Positions 8,658 through 18,152 of a stretch of DNA of 64,000 nt are shown piece after piece. How positions within the stretch are numbered: the stretch's first letter is position 1; each line of letters begins with the position of its first letter. The translations under genes and the position numbers were made by a program. The notes below the pieces were generated by a model. It saw only the letters and a program-made list of their open reading frames with translations, made no database searches and had not been told where the DNA came from. The DNA is from Balneola sp. (lineage in GTDB: Bacteria; Bacteroidota; Rhodothermia; Balneolales; Balneolaceae). Where the stretch lies: contig JAEPNB010000012.1 in assembly GCA_017643645.1 (NCBI GenBank), positions 1 through 64,000 of the forward strand, in the 5' to 3' direction.

Positions 8658-10679
8658 ATGGAATCCGCTACGGCGCTGTTTTCTCTAATTATTGCTCTTC
8701 CCCTTTTGGGCTTCCTGATCAATGGATTGACAGGTTTATTTGTAGAGAGCTACAGAAATAAAAAACAATTAATTGGTAGTATTGCCAGTACGGCAGTATT
8801 TATACCTTTCGTAATCGCTGTTTATTTCTTCATAAACATGAATGCGGGCTCAGAAGCCCTCATCTATAAATTGTTTACATGGATGGATGTAGGCACTTTC
8901 AGTGTGGATGTTGCCTATCGTGTAGATCAATTGTCTGTAATGATGACCATGGTTGTGACAGGAGTTGGTTTCCTGATCCACATCTATTCCATGGGCTATA
9001 TGTCGCATGATGAAGGTTATTGGAAGTTCTTCGCATATCTGAACCTGTTTATCTTTGCGATGTTAAACCTTGTTTTAGGTAATAACCTGTTGCTATTGTT
9101 CTTAGGATGGGAAGGGGTAGGTGTTTGTTCGTACCTGTTGATCGGTTTTTGGTACACCGACATGGCAAAATCTGACGCAGCCAAAAAAGCTTTTATTTAT
9201 AATCGTATTGGTGATTTCGCATTTTTGATCGCGATGTTCATGGTCTTCCAAACTGTTGGAAGTTTAAATTTTGATGTTATTCTTGGTAACCTTGACAGCT
9301 TTACTGAAGGGTATATGATTGCTATCGGGTTATTGATGTTTGTAGGTGCAACCGGTAAAAGTGCTCAGATTCCATTATTTGTTTGGTTGCCGGATGCGAT
9401 GGCAGGCCCGACTCCGGTTTCCGCACTTATCCACGCGGCAACGATGGTAACTTCAGGTATTTATTTGATCTCCAGAATGTCGCCAATGTACGCGATGATT
9501 CCTGAAGTGATGATCATTATCTCTGTAATCGGTGCACTTACCGCAATTGTTGCTGCAACTATTGCCATCACACAAAACGATATTAAGGGTGTGCTGGCAT
9601 ACTCAACGGTTTCTCAGTTAGGATATATGTTCCTGGCGCTTGGTGCCGGTGGCTTTACAGCTGCAATGTTCCATGTTGTTACGCACGCATTCTTTAAAGC
9701 ATGTTTATTCCTTGGATCCGGTTCTGTGATTCATGCCATGGAGCATGTGGAACACGGATTGCATAAAGAAGGCAAAGATGTCCATTTTGATCCTCAGGAT
9801 ATGCGCTTTATGGGTGGACTTAAAAAATACATGCCATCTACTTACAAGACCTTTTTAATTGCTACCGTAGCGATTGCAGGTATTCCACCTTTAGCTGGTT
9901 TCTTCTCAAAAGATGAAGTTCTCGTAATGACAATGAACGCAGGTTTCGTTGACGGAGGAAGCTGGGTGTACATGATGCTTTGGGGCGTTGGAATTATTAC
10001 CGCATTCCTGACCGCATTCTATATGTTCCGATTAACGCTGACCACTTTCCACGGATCATTCAAACTTCCAACTAAGATCAAAGAGGCTGTTGGGTCAGAA
10101 AAATTCCTGCACGAGAATCCTTGGAATATGACTACTCCACTTTGGATTCTGGCAATTCTTGCGATCTTCGGCGGATTTTTAGGAGTACCTAATTTTATAG
10201 TTGAGACTTTTACTCACGAACCTGCTCATATCAATTTATTACATGATTGGCTGTATAAAGTAAATGCAGATTACAGCATTGTTATGAGTCATGCGCTGGA
10301 ATGGGGATTGATGGCTGTTTCTATTCTAATTGCAATTTCCGGAGTTTGGTTGGCATTCAGAATGTACAACAACGATCAGCAGGAAGAATCAGATGCTAAG
10401 ATCGCTTCGAGATTCGGAGGATTGTACAGCGTTTGGAAAGACAAGTATAATCTTGATGACGTTTATGAAGGATTAGTTGCTAATCCTACTGTGAAATTCT
10501 CTGACAAAGTACTTGCCGTATTCGACATGAAAGTTGTGGACGGCATTGTAAACGCTATTGCCGGAACGGTTCGATTGTTCGGTAGCTTATTCAGATACTT
10601 GCAAACCGGTGTGGTTTCAAGCTATGCTCTTGCTTTTGTAATCGGGGTGATTGTCATCCTGTATTTAATGATTTCGTAA
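8658..10679 (+). CDS. nuoL: NADH-quinone oxidoreductase subunit L
   Basis: This is the most distal antiporter-like proton-pumping subunit of complex I. It has the proton-translocating core with LLLFLGWEGVGVCSYLLIGF (residues about 144-163, including the key glutamate). The lysine-containing ATGKSAQIPLFVWLPDAMAG follows, then PTPVSALIHAATMVTSG. The C-terminal extension with the long amphipathic connecting helix and final membrane helix is present. At 673 aa it is somewhat longer than the Escherichia coli protein. nuoM starts 16 bases after its stop. Confidence 0.98.
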   Translation: MESATALFSLIIALPLLGFLINGLTGLFVESYRNKKQLIGSIASTAVFIPFVIAVYFFINMNAGSEALIYKLFTWMDVGTFSVDVAYRVDQLSVMMTMVVTGVGFLIHIYSMGYMSHDEGYWKFFAYLNLFIFAMLNLVLGNNLLLLFLGWEGVGVCSYLLIGFWYTDMAKSDAAKKAFIYNRIGDFAFLIAMFMVFQTVGSLNFDVILGNLDSFTEGYMIAIGLLMFVGATGKSAQIPLFVWLPDAMAGPTPVSALIHAATMVTSGIYLISRMSPMYAMIPEVMIIISVIGALTAIVAATIAITQNDIKGVLAYSTVSQLGYMFLALGAGGFTAAMFHVVTHAFFKACLFLGSGSVIHAMEHVEHGLHKEGKDVHFDPQDMRFMGGLKKYMPSTYKTFLIATVAIAGIPPLAGFFSKDEVLVMTMNAGFVDGGSWVYMMLWGVGIITAFLTAFYMFRLTLTTFHGSFKLPTKIKEAVGSEKFLHENPWNMTTPLWILAILAIFGGFLGVPNFIVETFTHEPAHINLLHDWLYKVNADYSIVMSHALEWGLMAVSILIAISGVWLAFRMYNNDQQEESDAKIASRFGGLYSVWKDKYNLDDVYEGLVANPTVKFSDKVLAVFDMKVVDGIVNAIAGTVRLFGSLFRYLQTGVVSSYALAFVIGVIVILYLMIS

Positions 10680-10695
10680 TTTCTTCAAACACTTG

Positions 10696-12312
10696 ATGGA
10701 AACACTACTAAATATCACCATTTATCTTCCGCTTTTAGGAATTCCCCTTATTCTGCTTTCAAAGAATGAGAACATGAAAAAGTGGAGTGCGCTTCTTGTA
10801 ACCAGTGCTACGTTCTTAATTTCACTTCCATTGATGTTCAATTTTGATGTCGTGAACTCAGGAGCTGCTCAGTATCTCACCGAAGGTGGAAGAATAAGCT
10901 CAACTTTGGATATCAAATATCTGGTTGGTCTTGACGGACTGAGTTTATTGCTCTTTATGCTTACAACCTTCATGGGGCCGATCGTAATCATTTCTTCATG
11001 GAATTCTGTTGCAAAGCATTTGAGCGGTTATCTGGCAATGCTGTTGTTACTTCAAACCGCTTCTTTAGGAGTGTTCGCTTCTCTGGATCTGTTGGTATTT
11101 TATGTATTCTTTGAGCTTTCGCTAATTCCTATGTACTTCCTGATCGGAATCTGGGGTGGAAGCGACAGAATCCGTGCAACTTTAAAGTTCTTTATTTACA
11201 CACTGGTTGGTTCACTGATCATGTTGGTAGGATTGATCTACGTTGGATACGATGCCGGTTCTGTAATGAGCGGTGTTAATTTCACTTTGGATTGGAGATT
11301 CTTATCAAGTGATATTTACCAGATAGGATTGGTAGAACAAACCTATTTATTCCTGGCTTTTGCACTGGCATTCTGTATCAAAGTGCCACTTTTCCCATTC
11401 CATACCTGGTTGCCTTATGCACACACCGAAGCTCCAACAGCGGGTTCAGTTGTTCTTGCAGCTATTATGTTGAAGATGGGAACCTATGGTTTGATCAGAG
11501 TTTGTTTACCGCTTTTCCCGAATGCATTTATGGAATTCGCTCCTTACATGGCAACGCTTGCAGTGATCGGAATTATCTACGGCGCATTGGTAGCGATGGT
11601 ACAGAAAGATGTTAAGAAACTGGTTGCTTACTCATCAGTAAGTCACTTAGGATTTGTAGTTCTGGGAATTTTCGCATTGAACACAGTAGCTGTTCAGGGA
11701 GCGATCATTCAGATGGTAAACCACGGACTTTCAACCGGAGCGTTATTCCTTATTGTTGGAATGATCTACGATCGTCGTCACACAAGAATGATCAAAGACT
11801 TTGGCGGAATTGCTAAAAGGATGCCGATCTTCACAGTTATGTTTATGATCGCAACTTTGGCTTCCATCGGACTTCCGGGACTAAACGGATTTGTTGGTGA
11901 ATTTTTGATCCTGAACGGTTCTTTCTTCTCTGAACTATACGATAACAAAGTATTTGCAATATTAGCTGCTTCAGGAGTGATCTTAGCTGCAGTATATATG
12001 CTGTGGATGTTCCAAAGAGTAATGTTTGGTCCACTTGAAAACGAAGAGAATAAGAAACTGGTAGATCTGAATGCACGTGAGATCGGATTATTAGTACCGC
12101 TCGTGATCTTCATGTTCTGGATCGGTATTCATCCGGTTAACTTCACAAAGTATTCAGAGAATCAGGTTACTGAATTGATTATCACATCCAAAGAAAAGAG
12201 TCTTGCAGTACTGGAAACTTCAAAGACTGAAGATCTTCCGGAATGGGCAAATTCTTTTTACGGAGTAGACGAAGAAACGGAATCAGAATCTTTAATGGTC
12301 TCAACTAACTAA
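10696..12312 (+). CDS. nuoM: NADH-quinone oxidoreductase subunit M
   Basis: This is an antiporter-like proton-pumping subunit of complex I. The key glutamate is in FYVFFELSLIPMYFLIGIW and the key lysine in AFCIKVPLFPFHTWLPYAHT. At about 538 aa with 14 hydrophobic helices it is slightly longer than usual because of a polar C-terminal tail (about 30 residues). I start it at the ATG at 10696; an in-frame TTG directly before it is a less likely start. phhB follows after 7 bases. Confidence 0.97.
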   Translation: METLLNITIYLPLLGIPLILLSKNENMKKWSALLVTSATFLISLPLMFNFDVVNSGAAQYLTEGGRISSTLDIKYLVGLDGLSLLLFMLTTFMGPIVIISSWNSVAKHLSGYLAMLLLLQTASLGVFASLDLLVFYVFFELSLIPMYFLIGIWGGSDRIRATLKFFIYTLVGSLIMLVGLIYVGYDAGSVMSGVNFTLDWRFLSSDIYQIGLVEQTYLFLAFALAFCIKVPLFPFHTWLPYAHTEAPTAGSVVLAAIMLKMGTYGLIRVCLPLFPNAFMEFAPYMATLAVIGIIYGALVAMVQKDVKKLVAYSSVSHLGFVVLGIFALNTVAVQGAIIQMVNHGLSTGALFLIVGMIYDRRHTRMIKDFGGIAKRMPIFTVMFMIATLASIGLPGLNGFVGEFLILNGSFFSELYDNKVFAILAASGVILAAVYMLWMFQRVMFGPLENEENKKLVDLNAREIGLLVPLVIFMFWIGIHPVNFTKYSENQVTELIITSKEKSLAVLETSKTEDLPEWANSFYGVDEETESESLMVSTN

Positions 12313-12319
12313 GGTAAGT

Positions 12320-12601
12320 ATGGAACCACTTTCAGAACAAGAAATTCGAAATGCAGTTTCAAATCTCAATGGATGGGAACACGGCAATGACAAGATCAAA
12401 AAGAAATTTGAGTTCGGAGATTTTAAAGAAGCGTTGGCTTTTATAGTAAGAATTGGGCTTGAAGCAGAAAAATTAGGTCATCATCCGGGTTTGTTTAATG
12501 TGTACAATACGGTTAAAATTGAATTGAGCACACATGACGCAGGCGATAAAGTCACTCAAAAGGATATTGATTTAGCAACCGCTATAGAAGGTATTATTTA
12601 A
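12320..12601 (+). CDS. phhB: pterin-4a-carbinolamine dehydratase
   Basis: This small cytoplasmic enzyme dehydrates 4a-hydroxytetrahydropterin so that tetrahydrobiopterin (or another tetrahydropterin) can be regenerated after aromatic amino acid hydroxylation. The signature is clear: EKLGHHPGLFNVYNTV with catalytic histidines 54-55, followed by STHDAG with Asp 73. At 93 aa it is the normal size. It is placed inside the complex I operon, 7 bases after nuoM and 9 bases before nuoN, so it must be cotranscribed with respiratory genes. No phenylalanine hydroxylase is visible in the window. Confidence 0.93.
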   Translation: MEPLSEQEIRNAVSNLNGWEHGNDKIKKKFEFGDFKEALAFIVRIGLEAEKLGHHPGLFNVYNTVKIELSTHDAGDKVTQKDIDLATAIEGII

Positions 12602-12610
12602 ACTACGAGA

Positions 12611-14041
12611 ATGGATTATTTAGGCGATTTACAAGCATTTTTACCGGGTATAATTACAGCAGTGGCCGGTTTGGCAGTAATTACGATAGAAGCTCTCAAA
12701 AGCGGGCACAAGTCGGCATACTGGGTTACTTCTTTTTCACTGATCGTAGCTCTGTTTTTTGGAATCCAGTCATTGGGTACTCCGCTACAGGAAGCTTTTT
12801 CAGGAATGTTGGTTCACGGCGGAATTGCAGCTTTTGGTAATGTAATTATACTTATTGGAACGCTTTTCTGCGTTTTCTTATCCAATGATTATCTGGAAGG
12901 CATTGATCACAACTACAATGAAGTGTATGGAATGATCCTGTTTGCAACTTCAGGAATGATCTGTCTTGCCGGGGCGAACGATCTTATTTCTCTTTTCTTA
13001 GGGTTGGAAACTATGTCTATCTGTTTATATGTGATGGCAGGTTTGATCAAGAATGATAAGCAAGGAGCGGAAGGTGCCCTAAAGTATTTCTTGCTTGGTG
13101 CTTTTTCTACCGGGTTTTTATTGTACGGAGCAGCACTTCTTTACGGCGCTACAGGAACGACTAGTATTCCCGGAATCGGCGCAGCAGCAAGCAGCGATCT
13201 TTTATTCTTAGCAGGAGCAGCACTATTATTGATCGGATTTTTATTCAAAGTGTCAGCTGTTCCTTTTCATATGTGGACGCCGGATGTGTACCAGGCTACT
13301 CCTACAACTCTTACTGCTTACATGGCTACGGCTTCCAAAGCAGCTACTTTTATGGCGATGATCCTGGTTCTTTCCAGAGCGCTTCCTTCGGTTGAAGGAT
13401 TGGATTGGCAGTCAGTGCTTTCTGTGGTAGCGATCATTACTATGATCTTCGGTAACATCATTGCCTTAGTTCAGGATAACATCAAAAGAATGTTGGCTTA
13501 CTCAAGTATCGCACACGCAGGTTATGCCTTAGTTGGATTATCAGCCGCGACACCGGAAGGTTACAGTGCAGTAGCATTCTATCTGTTTGCTTACACCATC
13601 ATGAACGTTGGAGCTTTTGGTGTGGTAGCTTATTACGAAAGAAGCAAAGGACTTGATTTTTCTGATGTCAACAATCTTGCCGGACTTGGTTTCAAAAAGC
13701 CAATGATGGGAGTGATGATGTCGCTTTTCTTATTCTCACTAGCAGGAATTCCTCCGTTTGTCGGATTTGTTGGTAAGTACTATGTATTTGCAGCAGCTAT
13801 TAATGCAAACATGGTTCCACTCGCTATTGTGGGTGTGCTTGCCAGTGCTGCCAGTGTGTACTATTACTTACGAGTGATGGTGTACTTATATTTCCGCGAA
13901 GCTCACAAAGAAACAGAAATGATCGATCCGTCTTTCCTTTATAAAGGCGCATTGGTAATTCTTGCTCTACTTACCGTGTACTATGGTATTGAACCTATCC
14001 TGCCTTTCGGTGGGTTGATGGAATTGATTACCGGTTTTTGA
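12611..14041 (+). CDS. nuoN: NADH-quinone oxidoreductase subunit N
   Basis: This is the third antiporter-like proton-pumping subunit of complex I. Its 476 aa form about 14 helices. The key glutamate is in LFLGLETMSICLYVMAGL and the key lysine in LLIGFLFKVSAVPFHMWTPD. It closes the nuoL-nuoM-phhB-nuoN cluster; no nuo gene follows, and a repeat-filled gap of almost 700 bases comes next. I see no strong terminator close to its stop. Confidence 0.97.
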   Translation: MDYLGDLQAFLPGIITAVAGLAVITIEALKSGHKSAYWVTSFSLIVALFFGIQSLGTPLQEAFSGMLVHGGIAAFGNVIILIGTLFCVFLSNDYLEGIDHNYNEVYGMILFATSGMICLAGANDLISLFLGLETMSICLYVMAGLIKNDKQGAEGALKYFLLGAFSTGFLLYGAALLYGATGTTSIPGIGAAASSDLLFLAGAALLLIGFLFKVSAVPFHMWTPDVYQATPTTLTAYMATASKAATFMAMILVLSRALPSVEGLDWQSVLSVVAIITMIFGNIIALVQDNIKRMLAYSSIAHAGYALVGLSAATPEGYSAVAFYLFAYTIMNVGAFGVVAYYERSKGLDFSDVNNLAGLGFKKPMMGVMMSLFLFSLAGIPPFVGFVGKYYVFAAAINANMVPLAIVGVLASAASVYYYLRVMVYLYFREAHKETEMIDPSFLYKGALVILALLTVYYGIEPILPFGGLMELITGF

Positions 14042-14067
14042 TCACTGATTTCGCTGATTTACAACTC

Positions 14068-14112
14068 GTTCCGTAGCTCTGCTACGGAATGCTTGTTGGA
14101 AGCTTTTGCTTC
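14068..14112. repeat. paired-hairpin intergenic repeat, copy 1
   Basis: Two adjacent hairpins, TTCCGTAGC-tct-GCTACGGAA and GGAAGC-ttt-GCTTC. The same arrangement recurs at 31997-32042 and, inverted, at 32790-32836. Confidence 0.6.
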
Positions 14113-14609
14113 ATCTGATCTAGATTTCAATTATTTGCAAGCCGATCCGCAGAACCTGAAGGATTTGCTAGTTTAAGCTTTCTGAATGCAGATTTGTGAA
14201 GATTAAACAAGGAGGATGTTTACGTCCGGCTGACTCGATGTCGATTCTTTAAAAGTTTAAAAACTTAGTCACTCGGATCGATAGCGAAGAGTCTTCACAA
14301 CTAAGATTAAGCAAAGAAAGGGTTGTGCAGATCCATCGCTCCGCTCTGGATGACATTTATATATTCATTTGGGACAATAAATCGGTCAGACGGCTTTGAG
14401 CCGTTCGACCGATGAGACGGATTTTAACAAAACCGGGGTAGCTTAAAGATCTGAGCTTAAAACGGAACCCATCCCTGTCCCTTCCCTTCTTTAAGGGAAG
14501 GGGACGCCTTAACAAAATCAGATTTCGAATATGAGTCTCCCTCCCTGATCATAGGGAGGGAACAAGGGTGGGTCAGCAAACCGACCCAAAACTTTCCCTA
14601 AACCGACCA

Positions 14610-14640
14610 TTGTAATCAAATCAATAATGCTGTATATTTA
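14610..14640 (+). promoter_or_regulatory. candidate promoter for rpsF-rpsR-rplI
   Basis: TTG at 14610-14612 and TATATTTA at 14633-14640 have a 20-base spacer, the same geometry as the nuoJ promoter. The -7 box departs from TAnnTTTG in its last base. Confidence 0.35.
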
Positions 14641-14718
14641 AGGCTCTCTGTTGTTCGGACAAAGCGTCGGAATGACTGTCTTCACCTACGAGGACATCCA
14701 AAGACAAAACATACATAC

Positions 14719-15108
14719 ATGAGTACGAATTATTACGAATTCACTTATATCATCAATCCCGTTTTAGACGAGGATAAGTTTGCCGCTGTTGTTGATAAAG
14801 TGAACAAATTGATCGAAAAGCACGGCGGCGATGTTGATGAAGTTGAAGAGTGGGGCTTAAGAAAGTTTGCCTACGATATCGACAAGAAAAGCAACGGTTT
14901 CTATGTGAATATGTATTTCAACGCACCTGTTGATACAATTGCAAAAGTAGAACGTGCACTAAGAATTGATGACGATGTTCTTCGTTTTCTAACGCTTAAA
15001 TATGACGCTAAGATGCTTCGCCATCGTGAGCTTCAAAAGAAAAACGCTGTTCCTGATGTATTTGCTGTAGAAGCAGAAGAGGAAGAAGCGAAGAAAAAAG
15101 AAGACTAA
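14719..15108 (+). CDS. rpsF: 30S ribosomal protein S6
   Basis: S6 binds the platform of the small subunit together with S18. The N-terminal strand YYEFTYIINPVLDEDKF and the conserved WGLRKFAYDIDKKSNGFY segment identify it. At 129 aa it carries a C-terminal acidic/lysine tail, as often in Bacteroidota. It is the first gene of the rpsF-rpsR-rplI operon, with rpsR 27 bases downstream. Confidence 0.98.
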   Translation: MSTNYYEFTYIINPVLDEDKFAAVVDKVNKLIEKHGGDVDEVEEWGLRKFAYDIDKKSNGFYVNMYFNAPVDTIAKVERALRIDDDVLRFLTLKYDAKMLRHRELQKKNAVPDVFAVEAEEEEAKKKED

Positions 15109-15135
15109 ACCCTCATCAACTAAAGATATTTTATT

Positions 15136-15387
15136 ATGATTAACAATCCTTCACATCCGAAGAAAAGTATCCGCAAAGTAAAGCAATGCAAGTTTACTCA
15201 GGCGGGATTAGAATACATCGACTACAAAGATGTTGATACGCTGCAACGTTTCACTAACGATCAGGGAAAAATTCTTCCTCGTCGTGTTACCGGAACAAGT
15301 GCTAAGCACCAACGTCAGCTTAACAGAGCTATCAAAAGAGCTCGTTTTTTAAGCTTGATGCCATACGTAGCAGAAAACCTTAGATAA
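15136..15387 (+). CDS. rpsR: 30S ribosomal protein S18
   Basis: S18 is the partner of S6 on the ribosomal platform. The family core [20 protein letters not shown] and [20 protein letters not shown] is clear. At 83 aa it is normal. It lies 27 bases after rpsF and 14 before rplI. Confidence 0.98.
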   Translation: MINNPSHPKKSIRKVKQCKFTQAGLEYIDYKDVDTLQRFTNDQGKILPRRVTGTSAKHQRQLNRAIKRARFLSLMPYVAENLR

Positions 15388-15401
15388 GAAATTACAGAAC
15401 C

Positions 15402-15848
15402 ATGAAAGTTATCCTTAGAGAAGACGTAGAAAAATTAGGACAAGCCGGTGAGCTTGTTGATGTAAAAGACGGATACGGTCGTAATTACCTTATCCCACAA
15501 GCAAAAGCTATTCTCGCTACAAAAAGTACCATCGCTGAGATGGAACTTAGAATGAGACAAGCAGCTGCTCGTGCAGAGCTTACTGTTCAGGAAGCAAAAG
15601 ATCTTGCTAAACTGTTAGAAGCAACTTCAGTAACAATTTCTGTTACAACCGGTGAAGACGACAAGATTCACGGTACCGTAACAAATGTTCAGATTGCTGA
15701 TGCTCTTGCTGAAAGAGAGATCCTTGTTGACAGAAGAAACATTTCTATCGACGAAGATGTTAAAACTCTTGGCGAGTACACTGCTACGGTAAGTTTAGTT
15801 GGCGACTTAAACCCACAGATTAAATTCTGGGTTGTAAAAGCTGACTAA
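15402..15848 (+). CDS. rplI: 50S ribosomal protein L9
   Basis: L9 binds 23S rRNA near the L1 stalk. The N-terminal domain has MKVILREDVEKLGQAGELVD and the signature DGYGRNYLIPQAKA, followed by the long helix (about residues 40-75) and the C-terminal domain. At 148 aa it is the standard length. It is the last gene of the operon and an intrinsic terminator follows. Confidence 0.98.
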   Translation: MKVILREDVEKLGQAGELVDVKDGYGRNYLIPQAKAILATKSTIAEMELRMRQAAARAELTVQEAKDLAKLLEATSVTISVTTGEDDKIHGTVTNVQIADALAEREILVDRRNISIDEDVKTLGEYTATVSLVGDLNPQIKFWVVKAD

Positions 15849-15866
15849 TAGCTTTTGGGTTATTGA

Positions 15867-15894
15867 AACGTCTATGAAGACGTTAAACTTTTTT
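15867..15894 (+). terminator. intrinsic terminator of rpsF-rpsR-rplI
   Basis: Stem AACGTCT / AGACGTT with a four-base loop, followed within a few bases by a run of six T. Confidence 0.7.
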
Positions 15895-15958
15895 GATAAC
15901 TAGAGACTTTTAAAAAGCCTACATTCACTATCAAATTAGCGAAACAATAAATACCCGA

Positions 15959-17866
15959 ATGAACTTATCAAAATCGATATTAATGGGGATCATCTTCGCG
16001 ATGTTATCCCCATTTTTTTTATATGCCCAGATTCCTGATCCGGTTAAATACGAGGTTTCTGAAATTCCCGACACAGTTAAAGCGGGTGAAGTCTTCGAAA
16101 TAACCGTAGAAGCTTCTATAGAAGGAAAATGGCACTTATATTCGGTTCTGAACGATCCGGATGCCGGACCATACCCCACAGAGTTTTCTGCAAAATCCCC
16201 AAATTTTGTATTAGCCGGAAAGACTTCAGAAACCAAAGCAGATATAGAATTCGACCCCAATTTTGAGGCGGAATTAGGTTGGCACACATCTTACGCCAGT
16301 TTTACGATTCCCGTGGCTGTAAAATCTGAGTTGCAGGGAAAACAGACTTTGGATTTAGAAGTGTATTATCAGGTTTGTGATGATCGGGTTTGTTTACCAC
16401 CAAAAAGAAAATCCATCATAGCGGGTGTATTTGTTGATGGAGTCGCTGATGAAATTTATGAAGATGCTGTTGGCGGAGCTACCGTTTCGGAAGGTGGCAG
16501 TTCATCAACCAAAAAAGGAAGTTTTTCCGATGATGGGGTATTTTCTTTTTTATGGATCGCCATTGTAGCAGGATTTGCAGCATTACTGACTCCTTGTGTT
16601 TTTCCAATGATTCCGCTCACGGTTTCTTATTTTTCTAAACAGGAAGATGCCAAAAGAGGAGTTAGTTCAGCGCTGATCTTTGGAGTAGCTATTGTGATCA
16701 CTTTTACAGTGATCGGTGCTGTGCTTGCTGCAGTTCTGGGAGCTTCCGGAGCACAGAATTTTGCTTCTAACCCGATTGTGAATTTATTCATTGCTCTGGT
16801 GCTGGTTGCGTTTGCACTCAGTTTATTGGGAATGTATGAACTTCAATTACCCCACCAACTCACAAATTTCCTAAATAAAAAGAGTAATGAGAGTTCAGGC
16901 CTTGCAGGAATTTTATTCATGGCCATGACCATCAGTGCAGTTTCATTCTCCTGTACAGCTCCGTTTGTTGGAGCCGTATTTACAGCAACCGTGGGTGGAG
17001 AATGGTTTTATCCGATCTTAGGTATGATCGGGTTCTCAGCGGCTTTTGCAAGTCCGTTCGTGTTGTTTGCTATGTTCCCGAAATGGCTTGAAGCACTCCC
17101 AAAAAGTGGTTCATGGATGAACATTGTAAAAGTGCTTTTAGGTTTCATTGAACTGGCTGCAGCATTCAAGTTTTTATCAAACGCTGATCTTGTTTGGCAA
17201 TGGGGAATCGTTTCGCGCCCTTTGACCATTGCATTCTGGATCGTCATCTTTTTGATCGCAGGATTTTATGTACTCGGATTTATCACCCTGAAGCATGAAT
17301 CAAAACCGGAACAAATTTCAACGGGAAGAATGCTCCTTGCAATGCCGTTCTTAATGTTCAGTTTCTATTTAATTCCGGGATTATTGGGCTCATCATTGGG
17401 TTTTTGGGATGCTTTTCTTCCTCCAAAACAACCAACAGATGTAAGCCTGGTCGCTTCAATCGGAGGGAGTGGAGGTGTTAGTTCAACTTCTGCCGATGAA
17501 GGCTGGAGCAAAGATTTTGAAGCTTCAGTTGCATCAGCAAAAGAGTTAGGAAAACCGGTTTTTATAGATTTTACGGGGTATACATGCACAAACTGCCGGG
17601 CAATGGAAAGTAATATATTTCCTCTGGAAGAAGTCCAGCAAGCGTTTGCTGAGATGGTGTTGGTAAAATTGTATACCGATGGCGGTAAAGATGCCAAAGA
17701 TAATCAATTGATACAGTTTGAGCTCACCGGAAATATCGCTCTGCCAACTTACGTGATTTACGACCCGGTCTCGGAAAGAGTGATCGATCAGGTGCTGGGA
17801 TATACTAAAGAAGAAAAATTCACGTCATTTCTAACGGAAGGGCTGAACGAATTCAAATCAAGATAG
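15959..17866 (+). CDS. dsbD: thiol:disulfide interchange protein DsbD
   Basis: DsbD carries electrons from cytoplasmic thioredoxin across the inner membrane to periplasmic thiol proteins. All three modules are present. A signal peptide (to about residue 22) precedes a periplasmic immunoglobulin-like domain with Cys 140 and Cys 145. The membrane domain of about eight helices carries Cys 213 (LTPCVFPM) and Cys 332 (SFSCTAPF). The C-terminal thioredoxin-like domain has TCTNC, Cys 543 and Cys 546. At 635 aa it is slightly longer than the E. coli protein. It appears to be a single-gene unit following the rplI terminator. Confidence 0.95.
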   Translation: MNLSKSILMGIIFAMLSPFFLYAQIPDPVKYEVSEIPDTVKAGEVFEITVEASIEGKWHLYSVLNDPDAGPYPTEFSAKSPNFVLAGKTSETKADIEFDPNFEAELGWHTSYASFTIPVAVKSELQGKQTLDLEVYYQVCDDRVCLPPKRKSIIAGVFVDGVADEIYEDAVGGATVSEGGSSSTKKGSFSDDGVFSFLWIAIVAGFAALLTPCVFPMIPLTVSYFSKQEDAKRGVSSALIFGVAIVITFTVIGAVLAAVLGASGAQNFASNPIVNLFIALVLVAFALSLLGMYELQLPHQLTNFLNKKSNESSGLAGILFMAMTISAVSFSCTAPFVGAVFTATVGGEWFYPILGMIGFSAAFASPFVLFAMFPKWLEALPKSGSWMNIVKVLLGFIELAAAFKFLSNADLVWQWGIVSRPLTIAFWIVIFLIAGFYVLGFITLKHESKPEQISTGRMLLAMPFLMFSFYLIPGLLGSSLGFWDAFLPPKQPTDVSLVASIGGSGGVSSTSADEGWSKDFEASVASAKELGKPVFIDFTGYTCTNCRAMESNIFPLEEVQQAFAEMVLVKLYTDGGKDAKDNQLIQFELTGNIALPTYVIYDPVSERVIDQVLGYTKEEKFTSFLTEGLNEFKSR

Positions 17867-17936
17867 AAGTTGACCCTGATCGGCGAAACCTTTAGCCTTA
17901 GTTGACTTGAGTTCGATATAACAGAATTAATTATAA

Positions 17937-18012
17937 GTCATTCCTGCGAAGGCAGGAATCTAAATTGTACTTTAAGAATAAGTTCGTACAATCTAAGTTC
18001 TATTTAGATTCC
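17937..18012. repeat. intergenic inverted repeat (GTCATTCCTGCGAAGGCAGG type)
   Basis: A hairpin TTCCTGC-gaag-GCAGGAA at 17941-17958 overlaps a second inverted pair: GGAATCTAAAT at 17955-17965 with ATTTAGATTCC at 18002-18012, plus TTGTAC / GTACAA inside. This is a widely distributed type of intergenic repeat. The remaining gap between dsbD and the next gene shows nothing else. Confidence 0.6.
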
Positions 18013-18152
18013 AGACATTCACCGTGGAATGATCCAGTTTTTTTGATTTGTCCGGTTTTTGAATTCAGGTACGGTAATAGTCACTAAACTTCGGCACACT
18101 GACGGCTTTACATTCAAAAAAAAGAATCTACATCATATGTGCAATAGCAGGT

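Larger units (their letters stand above)
14042..14718. other. gene-free stretch filled with palindromic repeats
   Basis: I find no gene here. In order it holds: a paired-hairpin element at 14068-14112 (TTCCGTAGC / GCTACGGAA, then GGAAGC / GCTTC); a hairpin 14381-14413 with ATCGGTC and CGGCT arms; a hairpin 14477-14505 (GTCCC...GGGGAC); and a hairpin 14538-14561 (TCCCTCCCT / AGGGAGGGA). A candidate rpsF promoter lies at 14610-14640. The last 80 bases are the leader of the ribosomal protein operon. Confidence 0.6.
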
